NCBI RefSeq assembly: GCF_038502225.1
Contig: NC_091353.1
Location: 1,959,116 to 2,023,115 of the forward strand
Length of the DNA stretch: 64,000 nucleotides
Origin: Cherax quadricarinatus
Taxonomy: Eukaryota > Arthropoda > Malacostraca > Decapoda > Parastacidae
Direction: 5' to 3'
Shown: positions 1 to 10,810 of the stretch, piece after piece
Layout of the letters: every line of letters starts with the position of its first letter
How positions within the stretch are numbered: position 1 is the stretch's first letter
The notes under the pieces: generated by a model
The model's database searches: none
What the model was told of the DNA's origin: nothing
Seen by the model: the letters and a program-made list of their open reading frames with translations, nothing else
Position numbers and translations under genes: made by a program

Positions 1-631
1 CTACTGTGCTTGTGGTCATGTGAGAGAGAGACCACTACTGTGCTTGTGGTCATGTGAGGGAGAGACCACACTACTGTGCTTGTGGTCATGAGAGAGACCA
101 CACTACTGTGCTTGTGGTCATGAGGGAGAGACCACACTACTATGCTTGTGGTCATGAGAGAGACCACACTACTGCGCTTGTGGTCATGAGGGAGAGACCA
201 TGATGGTGTTGTGAGCTAGATTGTGATGTAAAAAAATGACTTTTTGTTGAGGATATGTAAAGGAGAAAAGGCATGTTGGTAGAGATGTGAAGAAATGGCC
301 ATGGTGGTCGTAGTATGAGGGAGAGGCCATGATGTGGTGATGTGAAGAAGAGACCATAATGGTGACAAAAGGCCATGATGGTGATGAAGTGAGGACCATG
401 ATAATAGTGATGTGAAGACGTTATGATGGTGGCATTTAGAGGGAGATTCCATGATGGTGATGATTTGAGGGAGAGGCATAAGGGTGATGATGTGCGGGAG
501 AGACCATGATGGTAGTGATACGAGGAGGAGGCCGTGATGATGGTGATGTGAAGAGAGGCTATGATTATGATGATTTGAGGGGAGAGGCCATGATGAAGGT
601 GATGTGAGAGGCCATGATGCTGGTGATGTGC
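1..631. repeat. Degenerate minisatellite array
   Basis: The first ~200 bases repeat a 32-38 bp unit containing ctgtgcttgtggtcatg and gagagaccac. After that the array drifts into loose units built on catgatggtgatgtga. Short ORFs occur on both strands only because the repeat is purine-biased on one strand. The same kind of sequence reappears at 1851-1977, beyond a LINE tail, so the LINE landed inside the array. Confidence 0.85.
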
Positions 632-633
632 AG

Positions 634-1850
634 GAGACCTGGAGTTTACCTGGAGAGAGTTTCGGGGGTCAACGCCCCCGCGGCCCGGTCTGTGACCAGG
701 CCTCCTGGTGGATCAGCGCCTGATCAACCAGGCTGTTGCTGCTGGCTGCACGCAAACCAACGTACGAGCCACAGCCCGGCTGATCAGGAACTGACTTTAG
801 GTGCTTGTCCAGTGCCAGCTTGAAGACTGCCAGGGGTCTGTTGGTAATCCCCCTTATGTGTGCTGGGAGGCAGTTGAACAGTCTCGGGCCCCTGACACTT
901 ATTGTATGGTCTCTTAACGTGCTAGTGACACCCCTGCTTTTCATTGGGGGGATGGTGCATCGTCTGCCAAGTCTTTTGCTTTCGTAGTGAGTGATTTTCG
1001 TGTGCAAGTTCGGTACTAGTCCCTCTAGGATTTTCCAGGTGTATATAATCATGTATCTCTCCCTCCTGCGTTCCAGGGAATACAGGTTTAGAAACCTCAA
1101 GCGCTCCCAGTAATTGAGGTGTTTTATCTCCGTTATGCACGCCGTGAAAGTTCTCTGTACATTTTCTAGGTCGGCAATTTCACCTGCCTTGAAAGGTGCT
1201 GTTAGAGTGCAGCAATATTCCAACCTAGATAGAACAAGTGACCTGAAGAGTGTCATCATGGGCTTGGTCTCCCTAGTTTTGAAGGTTCTCATTATCCATC
1301 CTGTCATTTTTCTAGCAGATGCGATTGATACAATGTTATGGTCCTTGAAGGTGAGATCCTCCGACATGATCACTCCCAGGTCTTTGACGTTGGTGTTTCG
1401 CTATATTTTGTGGCCAGAATTTGTTTTGTACTCTGATGAAGATTTAATTTCCTCATGTTTACCATATCTGAGTAATTGAAATTTCTCATCGTTGAACTTC
1501 ATATTGTTTTCTGCAGCCCACTGAAAGATTTGGTTGATGTCCGCCTGGAGCCTTGCAGTGTCTGCAATGGAAGACACTGTCATGCAGATTCGGGTGTCAT
1601 CTGCAAAGGAAGACACGGTGCTGTGGCTGACATCCTTGTCTATGTCGGATATGAGGATGAGGAACAAGATGGGAGCTAGTACTGTGCCTTGTGGAACAGA
1701 GCTTTTCACCGTAGCTGCCTCGGACTTTACTCTGTTGACGACTACTCTCTGTGTTCTGTTAGTGAGGAAATTATAGATCCATCGACCGACTTTTCCTGTT
1801 ATTCCTTTAGCGCGCATTTTGTGCGCATTTTGTGCGCATTTTGTGCGAGA
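634..1850 (-). mobile_element. CR1-like LINE, 5'-truncated 3' end (copy A1)
   Basis: This is the 3' part of a non-LTR retrotransposon on the minus strand. It ends at the left in the family's terminal repeats (ctccaggtaa units) and is cut at its 5' end in the RT palm. It is nearly identical to 10819-11544 (copy C) and clearly related to 4241-8110, 12860-15610 and 60390-62787. The cut end carries three tandem copies of an 11-bp gcgcattttgt unit. Minisatellite flanks both sides. Confidence 0.85.
669..1817 (-). pseudogene. Reverse transcriptase C-terminal half of CR1-like ORF2 (copy A1)
   Basis: Two minus-strand reading frames cover the RT. Bases 1401-1817 hold the palm, with SSVPQGTVLAPILFL and the catalytic motif FADDTRI. 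Bases 669-1373 hold the thumb and C-terminal domain (SRLEYCCTLTAPFKAGE, YTWKILEGLVPNL, GPRLFNCLPAHIRGI). They are separated by a frameshift near 1390. The coding frame continues almost to the element's 3' end, leaving a very short 3' UTR. The N-terminal RT, endonuclease and ORF1 are missing, so the copy cannot move on its own. Confidence 0.85.
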
Positions 1851-1977
1851 GGCAAATGATTGGTGAAATGTGAGTTAAAGGCTATGATGGTGGTGATGTG
1901 ATAAAGAGGCCATGATGATAGTTATACGAAGAAGCCATGATGTGTGTGATTAACCCTTTATGGTAGGGATGTGAATG
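1851..1977. repeat. Continuation of the minisatellite
   Basis: The ggccatgatg / gtgatgtg unit seen at 1-631 resumes on the far side of LINE copy A1. This marks the array as the target of that insertion. Confidence 0.6.
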
Positions 1978-2440
1978 TGATACTGTGGAGTTTTAATGAT
2001 TGTGAGATGACTCCAGTGTTTAGGCCACTCCATAAAGTATTTAAAGCTCATAATAAGGGTTTCTTGCAATTCTTGAAGAATATCTAGTTCCACGAGTCTG
2101 GTCCTGAGGTGGAGAGTATGGCATCCAGTCGATGATTGCTTCTTCGAAGTAAAGTGGAGTTAGAGTTATGTTAGAGATTAGGTAGATGTCTGCAGTATTT
2201 TGTGTATCATTCATGAAGAACTCATTTGAGTCGTCACTCTTAAGGCCGACTAGTGACTCACTGAACACTGAGTCTCACTGGGAATCAAGTATTTCACTTA
2301 TTTCTTTGTTGCCATCGGTATATGTCCGATCTAATCAAAGGCCCGATACTAGATGTTGTTTTCGTCCTGGGTTTCGTATTTGAGAAGTATTCTGGATTTC
2401 TCTCAGTTTCACTTATGCTTTTAGCTCCCTCTGGCAGGAA
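1978..2440 (-). pseudogene. CR1-like LINE fragment, RT N-terminal region (copy A2)
   Basis: The minus strand encodes a stretch with FSESLVGLKSDDSNEFFMND followed by a degraded form of the linker that reads MPMHSAPGPDSWNSVFIKN in copy D (14011-14070). It is the segment that should lie upstream of copy A1, but about 400 nt of RT between them is absent and minisatellite sits there instead. It is either a separate old insertion or the far side of a rearranged element. Confidence 0.7.
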
Positions 2441-2504
2441 TATTGGTAGGCACAATAAAAAGCACAATACCGTGACTGGAGCAATACACAAATAACCCAC
2501 ACAT

Positions 2505-2796
2505 ATAGAGCCCTGGTGGCTAAAGCTCTCACTTCACACGGCGAGGGTCAGGTTTCGATTCCTAACCAGGGTAGAAACATTGAGCGTGTTTTTTTTTTCA
2601 CACCTGTTGTCTATGTTCACTCATCAGTAAATGGGTACCTGGGTGTTAGTCGACTGGTGTGGGTCGCATCCTGGGACAAAACTGACCAAGTTTGCGGGAA
2701 ATGCTCATCATAACAAGCGGCTTTCTATATAGTAGTATGTCACTGATGTCAGCTATGGTCTGTATACCTTGTACATGTACTGGTAGTAAATAAGGA
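2505..2796 (+). mobile_element. tRNA-derived SINE with ATT tail
   Basis: The head contains RNA polymerase III promoter boxes: an A-box-like gtggctaaagctctc near 2517 and a B-box-like ggtttcgattcc near 2552. A central block follows (gggtacctgggtgttagtcg near 2634, then tggtgtgggtcgcatcctgg). The 3' part ends in gtagtaaataaggat and runs into an ATT microsatellite. A second SINE at 40128-40412 (minus) shares the head and central block but has another tail. It is not a functional tRNA gene because no acceptor stem or anticodon arm can be formed convincingly. Confidence 0.8.
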
Positions 2797-2851
<55 letters not shown>

Positions 2852-2883
2852 GTTGTTGTTGTTGTTGTTGTTATTATTATTAT
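2797..2883. repeat. ATT/GTT microsatellite (SINE tail)
   Basis: A run of ATT triplets grades into GTT and back to ATT directly after the SINE 3' end, as expected for a retrotransposon-seeded microsatellite. Confidence 0.9.
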
Positions 2884-2950
2884 CATAGGAGAATGAACTT
2901 ATGACGACGTTTCGGTCTGACATGGGCCATTACGTTTCATTCTCCTATGC
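2884..2950. repeat. 67-bp inverted-repeat element
   Basis: Fourteen bases (cataggagaatgaa) at 2884-2897 are the exact reverse complement of 2937-2950 (ttcattctcctatg), around a spacer with gacgacgtttcggtctgac. It may be a small palindromic repeat or the remnant of a MITE. The sequence can form a stem-loop. Confidence 0.65.
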
Positions 2951-3479
2951 GCGGGTTATATGAGTATAGTGGGAAGTTAATCAGCGTAAGTGAGGTGTTG
3001 GTCGGGGTGAGTTTCGTGGTTATCAAAGTTAGCTGATCGAAGTGATAGACGAGGGTGTCTGGCTCCCACCTCTATGTTGGCCTCCAGAAGAAAGAGGGTG
3101 ACTAAGGGTGGAGTGATAGGGGGCCCGGTGCAAGCGATGTGGAGTGGTGGGGATGTGGAGGGATGGATGAGTGGGCAGTGGAGGGGGTGGCCGAGTGTGT
3201 GTAGGAGGGGCAACGTTGTTGGTGGTTAGGGGTCAGGGTATTGGTGGTGGTGGTGAAGGAAATGGGGATGTGTGCAACAGGAAGTGGGGCTGTGTAGTGG
3301 GGTTCGAGGGGTGAGACCTGTCTTGTCTGTGCCAGATGCCTGCTCTAGCGCTTCTCGTATTGTTGAGGGTGAGGATGTCAGTGACGGTAGGTTGTAGCAG
3401 TTGTGGTGATTCTTATGGTTAAGTACTTTTGTGGTGGCAATGCTGGTTGAGAATTATTGTGCCAGGTAATGGCTGTAGG
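2951..3479. other. GT-rich low-complexity stretch, no gene seen
   Basis: The stretch is rich in gtggtg and ggggtg words. A 78-aa minus-strand reading frame (2977-3213) shows no recognisable motif and is probably chance. Confidence 0.5.
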
Positions 3480-3715
3480 GTACGTGATGGTTGAGGCAGG
3501 CTGGTAATCACAGTGTCAGTATGAAGGTAGTGGTTGTGATGGTTGAGGCAGGTTGTTAGTCAGTGTCTGTATGAAGGTAGTTGTTGTGGTGGTTGAGGCA
3601 GGTTGTTAGTCAGTGTCTGTATGAAGGTAGTGGCTGTGATGGTTGAGGCAGGTTGTTAGTCAATGTCTGTATGAAGGTAGTGGCTGTGATGGTTGAGGCA
3701 GGTAATCTGTTAGCC
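3480..3715. repeat. 51-bp tandem repeat
   Basis: About four and a half units of the pattern tggttgaggcaggttgttag ... tgtatgaaggtagtggctgt occur at 51-bp spacing. The last unit breaks off in a LINE fragment. Confidence 0.85.
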
Positions 3716-3870
3716 TTATTGCACACACATAAACACTGTTGTCTTGGCTTAAGATTTCTGCTTACCATGACTCCTAAGTCCCTTTCACACTCTGTGTGGT
3801 CAAGCTCTACATAACCTAGTTTATAACTTCGAGGGTTATTTTCACTCTCAAGGATTAGGATTTTACACTT
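3716..3870 (-). pseudogene. LINE RT thumb fragment
   Basis: The minus strand encodes KCKILILESENNPRSYKLGY followed by LDHTECERDLGVMVSRNLKP. The ERDLGVMVS...LKP block is typical of the region after the FADD motif in CR1/Jockey-type reverse transcriptases. The fragment is short, with no usable ends, and lies between a tandem repeat and an RTE-like tail. Confidence 0.6.
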
Positions 3871-3879
3871 TTCTATTAT

Positions 3880-4240
3880 TATTTTTATTAACACATCGGC
3901 CGTTTCCCACCAAGGCAGGATGACCCGAAAAATAAAAACTTTCACCATCATTCACTCCATCACTGTCTTGCCAGAGACGCCCTTACAGTAGGCACCGTAC
4001 TTCCCATCTCCAGGAATTAAGTCTGGCCTGCTGGTTTCCCTGAATCAAGACCCCTCACACACAAAACCTCCTTTACCCCTCCCTCCAACCTTTCATAAGC
4101 CAACCCCTACCCTGTCTTCCCTCCACTACAGATTTATACACTCTCGAAGCCATTCTATTTCGCTCTCTCCTCTCTACATGTCCGAACCACCTCAACAATC
4201 CCTCCACAGCCCTCTGGATAATAGTTTTGGTAATCCCACA
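3880..4240 (-). mobile_element. RTE-like LINE 3' end fragment
   Basis: The left part carries the 3'-terminal signature of the family (cccaccaaggcaggatgacc on the plus strand). The minus strand encodes QRAVEGLLRWFGHVERRERN, matching the C-terminal RT of the longer copy at 49775-52010. It is cut at its 5' side where CR1-like copy B ends. Confidence 0.8.
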
Positions 4241-4364
4241 CCTGGAGTTTACCTGGAGAGGGTTTCGGGGGTCAACGCCCCCGCAGCTCAGTCTGAGACC
4301 AGGCCTCATGGTGGATCAGGGTCTGATCAACCAGGCTGTTACTGCCGGCCACACACAAACTGAC

Positions 4365-6455
4365 TTACAAACCACAGCCCAGTTGGTCAGGTACTGACTT
4401 TAAGTGCCTGTCCAGTGCCTTCTTGAAGACAGCCAGGGGTCTATTGGTAATCCCCCTTATGTATGCTGGGAGGCAATTGAACAGTCTTGGGCCCCGGACA
4501 CTTATTATGTTGTCTCTCAGTGTACACGTGGTGTCCCTGCTTTTCATTGGGGAAATGTTGCATCTCCTGCTGAGTCTATTGCTCTCATAGGGATTGATTT
4601 TCGTGAGCAAGTTTGGTACTAATCCCTCTAGGATTTTCCAAGTGTATATTGTCATGCATCTCTCTCGCCTGCACTCCAGGGAATACAGATCAAAGGCCTT
4701 CAACCGTTCCCAGTAATTTAGGTGCATTTTTGTACTTACGTGTGCCGTGAGAGTTCTTTGTACATTCTCCAGGCCAGCAATTTCCCCTGCTTTGAAGGAG
4801 GCAGTTAGCATACAGCAATATTTCAGCCTAGAGAGAACAAGTGATTTGAAGAGAATCATCATGGGCTTGGGATCACTAGTTTTGAAGGTTCTCATTATCC
4901 ATCCTATCATTTTCCTAGGAGATGCGGTAGATACATTGCCATGGTCTTTGAAGGTGAGATCCTCTGACATTATCACTCCCATGTCCTTCACATTACTTTT
5001 TCACTCTCTTGTATGGTTAGAATTTGTCGTATACCCTGATAGTTTTAATTTCCTCAAGTTTTCCATACATCTAAGTAGTTGAAATTTCTCTTCATTGAAC
5101 TTCACATTATTTTGAGTGGCCCATTTGAAGATTTGGTTTATGTCCACTTGCAGACTTCCGGTGTCTTCGATGGAGGTCACTGTCATGGCAATCCGGGTGT
5201 CATCCGCAAAGGAAGACGCCCTTACATAGACAGGCTTACATCTCTGTCTATGTCAGATATGAGGATGAGGAATGGAATGCAAGAGAGTACTGTGCCTTGT
5301 GGAACAGAGCTTTACACCATAGCTGTCTCAGACTTTGCTCTGTTTACTATTACTCTCTGTGTTCTGTTTGTCAGGAAGTTATAGATCCATCTACCAACTT
5401 TTGCTGTTATTCCTTTATCACACATTTTGTGAGCTATCCAGGACCTTGTCATAGTGATCTCGTAGCTGGAACAGGCAGGAGCGACCTGCTCTAAACCCGT
5501 GTTGCCTTGGGTTGTGTAACTGATGGGCATCTAGGTGGTTGGCGATCTTGCTTCTTAGAACCCTTTCAAAGACTTTTATGATATGGGATATTATTGCTAT
5601 CGGTCTGTAGTTCTTCGCAATTGCTTTACTGCCACCTTTGTAGAGTGGGGCTTTTGTCTATTGTTTTTAGTGAGTGTGGGATGACCCCTGTGGCCATGCT
5701 CCCTTTCCATAGAATGCTGAAGGCACACTAGAGGTGATTCTTGCAGTTCTTGATGAACACGGAGTTCCATTAGTTTGGGCCTGGGACAGAGTGCATAGGC
5801 ATGTCATTTATTACCTTTTTTAAGTCTTGTAGTGTCAGGATAATATCCGAGATTTTTGAGATAACCAAATTTTGGGTCTCATTAATAAAGAATTCTTTAG
5901 GATTGTCGACCCTTAGTCTGGGCAGCGGCTCGCTGAACACTGAGTCATATTGGGACTTTAGTATCTCACTCATTTCTTGGCTGTCATCTGTCTATGTCCC
6001 ATCTCGCCTGAGCAGGGACCCAATACTGGATGTTGTTTTTCGCATAGATTTGGCATAAGAGAAAAAGTATTTTGATTTTTTTTTTCAATTTCCTTTATGG
6101 CTTTTAGTTCTTCCTGCAATTCTTGTCTCCTGTAAGATTCCTTCAGCTTAAGTTCGATATTTGCAATTTCATTAACCAGTGCCTCCCTTCATATTTTAGA
6201 TATATTGGCCCCTCTCAGCAGCTCTGTGACTCTTCCCCTTCGTTTGTATAGGGAGTGTCTTTCTCTTTCTAGTTTACAATTTCTCTTTCTTTTTCTTAAT
6301 GGAATGTGCCTTGAGCAGTTTAGGATATCTTCCCAGCTTGTTTCATTTAGGACATGGTTGACTTGTTCATATTGTATGTTATTGTTATTGAAATTGAATT
6401 TTGTGAAGGCACATTCATGACTGATCACATTTTGCTGGTCAGGAGCCCTGTGCAT
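4365..6455 (-). pseudogene. Reverse transcriptase region of CR1-like copy B
   Basis: Broken frames at 6189-6455, 5770-5973, 5312-5530, 5001-5186 and 4365-4991 align in order with the RT of copy D. Recognisable blocks are GITAKVGRWIYNFLTNRTQR, KFNEEKFQLLRC, and the C-terminal YTWKILEGLVPNL and RPLAVFKKALDRHLKSVPDQ. The palm near 5200 is scrambled and the catalytic FADD is no longer clean. Non-functional. Confidence 0.8.
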
Positions 6456-7060
6456 GCATGTCTGTACCTCTATTATGTTGTGATCTAAGTGTGTCTTTGA
6501 TACGGATATATTATATATCAGATCGTCGTTGTTAGTGAAGATTAGGTCCAGTGTATTTTCTAGTCTAGTAGACTCTAATATTTGCTGGTTTAAGGTGAAT
6601 TTGGTGTAGAGATTTAATAGCTTGTGTGAATTTTCATCCTAGCTGTCTCCTGGGGTGATCTTTACGAAAATATTACTTGCTACACTCTTCCATTTAGGTG
6701 TCTCAAGTTGAAATCTCCTAGCAGCAAGATGTCTGGGGCAGGAGCTGACAGATTTTCCAGACCAAAACTTCAACTACATCATTTGAGGTGTTTAGTAGTT
6801 CTGAGCAAATGAGCGACTGTGATGTACAGGCCAACCCCCCTACTCCCCTTGTTGCCTGTTTAGTCTGTCGCATCTGAATAGGTTATAATCTGGGATCCAT
6901 ATTTCGCTGTCAAAATCATCCTTTGTGTGGGTCTCTGTGAATGCTGCAAACATTGCATTTGACTTTGTGAGTAGTCCCTTGATGTAAGGAATTTTGTTGT
7001 TTGTTGATGTCTTTAGACCCTGTATGTTTACAAGGACAAATGTTATATTGGTGGAATTCA
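6456..7060 (-). pseudogene. Endonuclease region of CR1-like copy B
   Basis: Traces of an exonuclease/endonuclease/phosphatase fold can be read on the minus strand in several frames: KDDFDSEIWIPDYNLFRC near 6900 (N-terminal part) and LLGDFNLRHLN near 6700 (the GDFN motif). In the live enzyme this domain nicks target DNA to start reverse transcription. It is heavily frameshifted. Confidence 0.6.
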
Positions 7061-7202
7061 GGGAGGTTTATTTGCTGCCCCTAATATCTGTTGTTCTGGA
7101 GTGGAGGCCGATGACTGTGCCTCTGCTCCAGATTTCTGTCATTTCTTGCCAGTCTTTTTTCCCTCCTGATCCTAAAAAAAAAAAAAACTTTCTCTGGAGG
7201 GG

Positions 7203-8076
7203 TTATGGCTCCATTCCTTTGTTTCCCATAGTTTGGCTGGTCTGTCTTTTTGTCCCCTCTAGATGATGTGCCTGGCAGTATGCATTGTAGCATTTTCTTT
7301 CATGGAGTGATGAGTGATGGGATTTGGGGTGAAATAAGTTACAGGAATTGAAGTTGCATGCTCCTGTTGTCACGTGGGTGCAGCATTTTTTGGGATGGTC
7401 AAAGGTGCATGTCCCACCAGTTTTACCAGATATACCATGCCTGCAGATACCTAAGGCAAAGAAATTGCATAGATTGGAGTTCTGTTTGCTAGGATTTATT
7501 GCAACTGCGCTTGCTGGTGGTGCATTTTTTTCTTTTTTCCCTCTACCTACTGCCCCTGAATGGACATCAATGCTTCCACCAGGCTTTGCTGGTAGTGTGT
7601 TGACACTATTCCCTGAGGCATCATCCCCTTTTGTTCCATCTCCAGCAGTATCTATTTTGCACCTCTGTAAGTTCAATAGTGTTGCCTTTACTTGTTTCAT
7701 CACCAGGGCCAATATCTCCTTTTGGTTCACTGTCCTCCAGTACAACACTAGCACCCTCAAGAGCACTGTCTTCCAAGACAGCTCCGTCCAACCCACCCAT
7801 TTTATTTTCCCAGCTGTAACACTATGCTGACATGTCTTCCAAGAAGGATCATTTATTGTTGTTCCTGTCTTTTAATATAGATGTAATTTTCTCATACAGG
7901 TGTATCTTGTTTGGGCAGACCCAAAAATACTTCTCTTTTATATTAGATGTGGTCATTGGTTTAAAATCTCTGCCCACCCCATGGGACCATTTACCACAGA
8001 GATTGCAAGCAATCCAGGCATTCTTTTGTCCATGACCCTTTCTGCAGATTACACAGATTTTCATAGTGGTGGTCAT
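7203..8076 (-). pseudogene. ORF1 with PHD and CCCH zinc fingers (CR1-like copy B)
   Basis: Two frames make up ORF1. Bases 7849-8076 encode a PHD-type finger (CVICRKGHGQKNAWIACNLC, then GKWSH and WVCPN). Bases 7203-7796 encode a spacer and a cysteine/histidine cluster (NFFALGICRHG, CTFDHPKKC, CNFNSCNLFHPK) like tandem CCCH fingers. The two parts lie in different frames. PHD domains in ORF1 are reported for CR1-like elements. The CCCH cluster probably binds RNA, by analogy with other ORF1 proteins; that is inference. Confidence 0.65.
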
Positions 8077-8189
8077 CTTACAACACTTTACAACTCTCCT
8101 AGCTAGCTAGTCTATAATTTCTAAAAGTATTTAGTTGTCTTTACCAGTTTTTCCAGTTTGGCTGACTAGGGTAAGCTTATTACATAAAA

Positions 8190-8275
8190 GATTTTATACA
8201 ATATATACACATACATATACATATATAAATATATATACTACATATACACTGGTATATATGTATTATATATACTGT
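8190..8275. repeat. AT-rich (atac/atat) microsatellite
   Basis: Runs of atatac and tatata separate the 5' side of the CR1-like copy from the next DNA element. Confidence 0.7.
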
Positions 8276-8379
8276 GGGGACATGAGACAATCTTACAGCT
8301 GCAAGCAGTAACTGTTTGGGTGTTTGGTTTGATATGGGCACCTAAAAACTCCATCAGGTCGTGAAGCCAGTCAGGGATA

Positions 8380-9530
8380 CAGTGGAACCTCAGCTTACGA
8401 TTTTAATCCATTCCGTGACCTTGCTAATATCCCGATCGACTTATATGATGAGTCAGTTTTCCTCATTTAAATTAAATGAAATGCCATTAAACCATTCCAG
8501 CGGAATTACTTCTCTCAGGAGGCAGGAATATGATGCTAATATCATACTCTATGGCTTATTTATCTATCACAATTCATCTAATATGACATAATAAACAATA
8601 TAAATAACAGAGAAATCTGATATATACTCTAGAATGAATAATATATATCATTATGTGACAAGTGGTGGCAGCCATTCCCTACCTCACGCAGCCGCCTTGT
8701 TGCGGGTCAGTGGGGGAGACCCCTTGCCATCCCCTGACACCACCATCACAGCTTACGTGTTTAGTTCCACTTCTCTCCTATAAGTTAGCAGTGTTTGTAA
8801 ATTGTGTTTTGATCTTTTAATTAGCATATCTTGTATCTGCCAAGCAATCATGACACCCAGTAGGCTTACCAGTGTTGCTGAATGACTTACTAACTTGACT
8901 GAATCACTGACTTGACTGACTTACTGACTTGACTGACTGACTGACTTACTGATTTGACTGACTTGACTGATGGACTTACTGGCTTGACTGACTTACTGAC
9001 TTGACTGACTTAATGACTTGACTGACTGACTTACTTAACTGTACTTACTGATTTGACTGAATGACTTGACTGACTGACTGACTGACTGACTGACTTGACT
9101 TACTGAATGACTTAAAATTAGACTTTTTAAATGAAGAGGACCCTGAAATGATGTCTAGAGCAGCTGATGCCTTACCATCAGTTGTATAATGTATTCCAAG
9201 GTAAAATAAAACAGAAATTCTTTCAAGAATTTATGCACACTCCAGTACAACCATCAACTTCAGTAGCAGAACCTCTACCATCCACCTCAGCCCAGTAGGA
9301 CCACAACATAACTCACCACTCTCTTCACAATCATCCACAAACACCAGCACCCACAATTTAAGGTAAGAAATACTATTATTTCTTCTGCAGTTATAGTCTT
9401 AAGCAGTTAGGAAAAATATTTCTTTTTTTCGTATTCTTGGGTCATTGGGATCTCTTACTACTAACATTAATATACTTCATTCGTACTTTCCTCATTTATT
9501 ACTGGATCAATGATAAACGATGGAATGTAT
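8380..9530 (+). mobile_element. Tigger/mariner-like DNA element remnant
   Basis: It begins at a TA dinucleotide with cagtggaacctcagcttacg. The same terminus, inverted, ends the element at 53836. Bases 8380-8700 match 52430-53836 in inverted orientation. Bases 8690-8890 and 9110-9370 match 58900-59160 and 57000-57330 (minus), including a block reading like the C-terminal coding part (GAAGAGGACCCTGA) and an ATTTAAG/GTAAG junction. The middle is replaced by a tandem array. No intact transposase. Confidence 0.6.
8884..9110. repeat. Tandem gacttgact/gactgactg array
   Basis: Irregular repeats of gacttgactgactta and plain gactgactgact fill this interval inside the Tigger-like remnant. Confidence 0.9.
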
Positions 9531-9561
9531 GACTGAAAGAGTCAGAAAGTTGGAACTATTG

Positions 9562-9586
9562 TTGTTGTTGTGGTTTATTCAATTCA
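9562..9586. repeat. Left edge of ~60-bp minisatellite
   Basis: The sequence ttgttgttgttgtggttta equals the junction between units of the array at 10705-11840. It shows that the LINE at 9587-10704 landed inside that array. Confidence 0.6.
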
Positions 9587-10704
9587 ATTCAATTCAATTC
9601 AATTCAAAGTTTATTCTCTATAAGGATTACAATGCTGAGTTTACAGAAATTTGGTTATTGTTTGGTTTACATGTAGTAAAATTGTGATTACAGAGTGTAC
9701 CACTAGAACGCTTAGCATGGCTAGGCATTTCGGGCATACTTAGTTTTATTCTTAATTGTAAAATATTACAAATTATGAGGTAAGTTTGTATTATGGCTAA
9801 GTGACTAAATACTAGTTTGTGAGTTTAGCAATGTGAATGCTTTTGTTTTGGCACAGTACATAGTTTCAGTATTGGAGTATCACAGGATTCATTATTTTAA
9901 GACTGAGATTAATATTTCCGTTTATGGTCAAATGAGTGAGTGAGTGTAAGTGTGAACCACCAGGTGGTATTCGTGTAGTTAGTTGACGGGGTGTATCAGG
10001 GAGATAAGATGTTTTCTAATGGTAGTTTTGAAGGTGATGAATGTGTCTGCAGTTCTAGAGTTCTCAGGTAGGGTATTCCAGATTTTAGGGCCTTTGACAT
10101 ACATTGAATTTTTGTAAAGGTTTAGTCGGACACGGGGAATGTCGTAGAGATGTTTGTGTCTGGTGTTATGCCTGTGGGTTCTGTCACAACTATCAAGAAA
10201 GCGTTTTAGGTCAAGGTTGATATTAGAGTTTAAGGCCCTGTAGATATAGATTGCACAGTAGTAAGTGTGGATGTACTGAACTGGGAGCAAGTTTAGATCT
10301 ATGAAGAGTGGGGGGGGGTGTTGCCAGGGATGGGATTTAGTGATTATTCTTACTGCAGCTTTTTGTTGGGTTATTATTGGCTTTAGGTGTGTTGCTGCAG
10401 TTGATCCCCAAGCACAAATAGCATAGGTGAGGTATGGATAAATAAGTGAGTGGTATAGTGTGAGAAGGGCATTTTGCAGCACGTAGTATCGTATCTTGGA
10501 GAGGATCCCAACCGTTTTGGATACTTTTTTGGCTATATGCTGGATATGGGTGCTGAAATTCAGGTTGTTGTCAAGGTATAAGCCTAGGAATTTTCCCCCA
10601 TTATTTCTGGTAATTAGAGTGTTGTCAATCTTAATGTTAATTTGTGCATCTCCTGCTCTGCTACCAAACATAATATAGTAGGTTTTGTCAGTGTTAAGCG
10701 TAAG
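9587..10704 (-). mobile_element. LINE (L2/Daphne-like) 3' end with TTGAA tail
   Basis: This is a 5'-truncated non-LTR element on the minus strand, ending in tatagagaataaactttgaa followed by TTGAA pentamer repeats (plus-strand ttcaa x5 at 9587-9607). It is flanked on both sides by pieces of one minisatellite, consistent with insertion into it. The clade is a guess from RT style and tail. Confidence 0.7.
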
Positions 10705-10740
10705 TTTATAGGGCCACTGACAGCGTACGCAGCCCGACAA
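9979..10740 (-). pseudogene. Reverse transcriptase C-terminal region of TTGAA-tail LINE
   Basis: An uninterrupted 253-codon frame starts just after where the catalytic palm should end. It reads YKLTLNTDKTYYIMFGSRAG (thumb), GKFLGLYLDNNLNFSTHI, LYHSLIYPYLTYAICAWGS, and ends with the common C-terminal block KNSMYVKGPKIWNTLPENSR. The first ~12 residues come from flanking minisatellite, so the apparent start is not real. The palm with its FADD motif, the endonuclease and ORF1 are lost. The frame's clean state suggests a fairly recent insertion. Confidence 0.75.
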
Positions 10741-10810
10741 GTGGGAGCTGTTGTTGCTGTTGTGGTTTATAGGGCCACTGACAGAGTACGCAGCCCGACA
10801 AGTGGGAGCT
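10705..10810. repeat. ~60-bp minisatellite, central part
   Basis: Nearly two units of gtttatagggccactgacag ... gcagcccgacaagtgggagc followed by a GTT run. The array continues at 11570 after a LINE insertion. Confidence 0.85.

Larger units (their letters stand above)
4241..8110 (-). mobile_element. CR1-like LINE, long decayed copy B
   Basis: This is the longest member of the family. Reading the minus strand from 8110 down: ORF1 with PHD and CCCH zinc fingers, an apurinic-type endonuclease, RT, C-terminal domain, then the short 3' end with ctccaggtaa-type repeats. It carries many frameshifts and stops. A PHD finger in ORF1 is known for CR1-like elements, and the RT motifs agree. The 3' end abuts an older RTE-like tail at 4240. 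Confidence 0.8.

Noticed and set aside
152..479. His/Ser-rich ORFs at the window start
   Set aside because: Products of the minisatellite in three frames.
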